From Chloroflexota bacterium (GTDB lineage Bacteria > Chloroflexota > Limnocylindria > Limnocylindrales > CSP1-4): a DNA stretch of 7,263 bases. Below, piece by piece: positions 6,232-7,263 of the stretch (positions are counted from its first letter, which is position 1; every line of letters begins with the position of its first letter). Made by a program: the position numbers and the translations under genes. The notes under the pieces are model-generated. The model saw only the letters and a list, made by a program, of their open reading frames with translations, ran no database searches and had not been told where the DNA came from. The stretch is taken from NCBI GenBank assembly GCA_003158495.1, contig PMJT01000014.1, positions 12,002 through 19,264 of the forward strand, written 5' to 3'.

Positions 6232-7263
6232 GTGGCGCAAGCGAGCGATCTGACGCGCCTCCATGCCCACGAGATGACGGCGCTGCTTCGCGCCGGCACG
6301 GTCTCGTCGCGCGAGCTGGCCGAAGCCCACCTGGACGTTGCCGAACGCCAGAACAGGGCGCTCCACGCCTGGCTCGTCATAGACCGAACCGGCGCGCTCG
6401 AACAGGCGGAGAAGGCGGACAAGCGACTGGCCGATGCTCGCGCCGCGGGTCCGGAGGCTACCGACGCCCTTCATCCGCTGTGCGGCGTCCCCGTCGGGCT
6501 CAAGGACCTCGTCTCGGTCAAGGGCGGCCAGGCGACCGCCGGTTCGAAGATCCTCGAGGGCTACGTGGCCCCGTTCGACTCGACCGTGACCGAGCGTCTG
6601 CGAGAAGCGGGCGCCGTAATCCTCGGCAAGACGAACATGGACGAGTTCGCCATGGGCTCGTCGTGCGAGCATTCGGCGTACGGCCCAACGTCCAATCCGT
6701 GGGACCTGGCCCGCGTCCCCGGCGGCAGCTCCGGTGGCTCGGCCGCGGCTGTGGCCGCCTTCCACGCGCCGATCAGCATCGGCACAGACACGGGCGGCAG
6801 CATTCGCCAGCCGGCTTCGCTCTGCGGAATCGTCGGCATGAAGCCGACGTATGGTCGAGTGAGCAGATACGGCATCGTCGCCTTCGCAAGCAGCCTGGAC
6901 CAGATCGGGCCGTTCGCCCGCGACGCCCGCGATGCTGCCGCGCTGCTCCACGCCGTAGCGGGCCGCGATCCACGCGATGCTACGTCCGCCCCGGTCCCTG
7001 TCCCGGACGACCTGCTGCGCCTCCCCGGCAGTGACGACGAAGCCGCCGCGTACCTGAAGGGTCGGCGCATTGCGCTGCCGAAGGAGTACTTCGTCGCGGG
7101 CACGGAACCGGGGGTGGCCACCCGCGTCCGCGAGGCGGTCGCCGCGATGGAAGCCGCAGGCGCTCACGTCGAGGAAGTCTCGCTTCCGCACACCGAGTAC
7201 GGCCTGGCCGCCTACTACATCATTGCCCCGGCCGAGGCCTCGTCCAACCTGGCCCGCTACGAC
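6232..7263 (+). CDS. gatA: Asp-tRNA(Asn)/Glu-tRNA(Gln) amidotransferase subunit A (3' end outside the window)
   Basis: GatA is the amidase-signature glutaminase of GatCAB; it releases ammonia from glutamine, which is then passed to GatB for amidation of the mischarged tRNA. The frame is open for 344 codons to the window end, about 70% of the usual length near 490. The Ser-cisSer-Lys triad is visible: K91 in VGLKDL (88-93), cis-Ser S166 within VPGGSSGGS (162-170), and nucleophile S190 in GTDTGGSIRQPAS (184-196). These are assigned by comparison with Lys79, Ser154 and Ser178 of S. aureus GatA. The TNMDEFAMGSS segment (134-144) is also typical of GatA rather than other amidases. The GTG at 6232, 2 nt after the gatC stop, is the likely start; the first in-frame ATG is at codon 15, within the conserved N-terminal helix. 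gatB would be expected further downstream. Confidence 0.96.
   Translation, partial: MAQASDLTRLHAHEMTALLRAGTVSSRELAEAHLDVAERQNRALHAWLVIDRTGALEQAEKADKRLADARAAGPEATDALHPLCGVPVGLKDLVSVKGGQATAGSKILEGYVAPFDSTVTERLREAGAVILGKTNMDEFAMGSSCEHSAYGPTSNPWDLARVPGGSSGGSAAAVAAFHAPISIGTDTGGSIRQPASLCGIVGMKPTYGRVSRYGIVAFASSLDQIGPFARDARDAAALLHAVAGRDPRDATSAPVPVPDDLLRLPGSDDEAAAYLKGRRIALPKEYFVAGTEPGVATRVREAVAAMEAAGAHVEEVSLPHTEYGLAAYYIIAPAEASSNLARYD

Overview
This is a gene-dense, high-GC segment (about two thirds G+C by eye) of a bacterial chromosome. It carries two housekeeping blocks, an NAD+-dependent DNA ligase (ligA) at the left and gatC-gatA of the tRNA amidotransferase at the right, with accessory genes between them. 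The GatCAB enzyme means that the organism makes at least some of its Gln-tRNA or Asn-tRNA by transamidation. High GC, GTG starts, a possible leaderless start and a Ycf48/BNR-type propeller next to an ECF sigma factor fit a Chloroflexota (Limnocylindria-like) or actinobacterial lineage. That placement is an impression, not a demonstrated result.

Layout. 1-22: end of an upstream region plus the ligA ribosome binding site. 23-2188 (+): ligA, complete. 2189-2274: short spacer with a possible leaderless promoter. 2275-2820 (+): ECF sigma factor. 2817-4205 (+): single-pass membrane protein with a seven-motif Asp-box propeller, start overlapping the sigma stop as ATGA. 4208-4241: perfect 8-bp inverted repeat, probably a terminator between convergent genes. 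4215-4373 (-): frameshifted remnant of a GNAT C-terminal domain. 4391-4828 (-): one-domain GNAT. 4833-5672 (-): two-domain, YitH-like GNAT, the paralogue of the previous gene. 5673-5899: divergent intergenic region with a strong hairpin and candidate promoters. 5900-6229 (+): gatC with a polyglycine tail. 6232-7263 (+): gatA, cut by the window end.

How the genes work together. The sigma factor and the propeller protein are translationally coupled and look like a signalling pair: a cytoplasmic transcription factor and a membrane-anchored partner with a large extracytoplasmic domain. The partner has no recognisable zinc-type anti-sigma motif, so the pairing is inferred from operon structure and topology. 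The two acetyltransferases come from a tandem duplication. The downstream copy has lost most of its second domain, but its last 52 codons survive beyond the stop in another frame. gatC and gatA are 2 nt apart and form the start of a gatCA(B) operon.

The most interesting points are the ECF sigma/propeller pair, the decaying second GNAT, and the (GGN)n tract at the gatC/gatA junction. I saw no CRISPR array, transposase, tRNA or rRNA.
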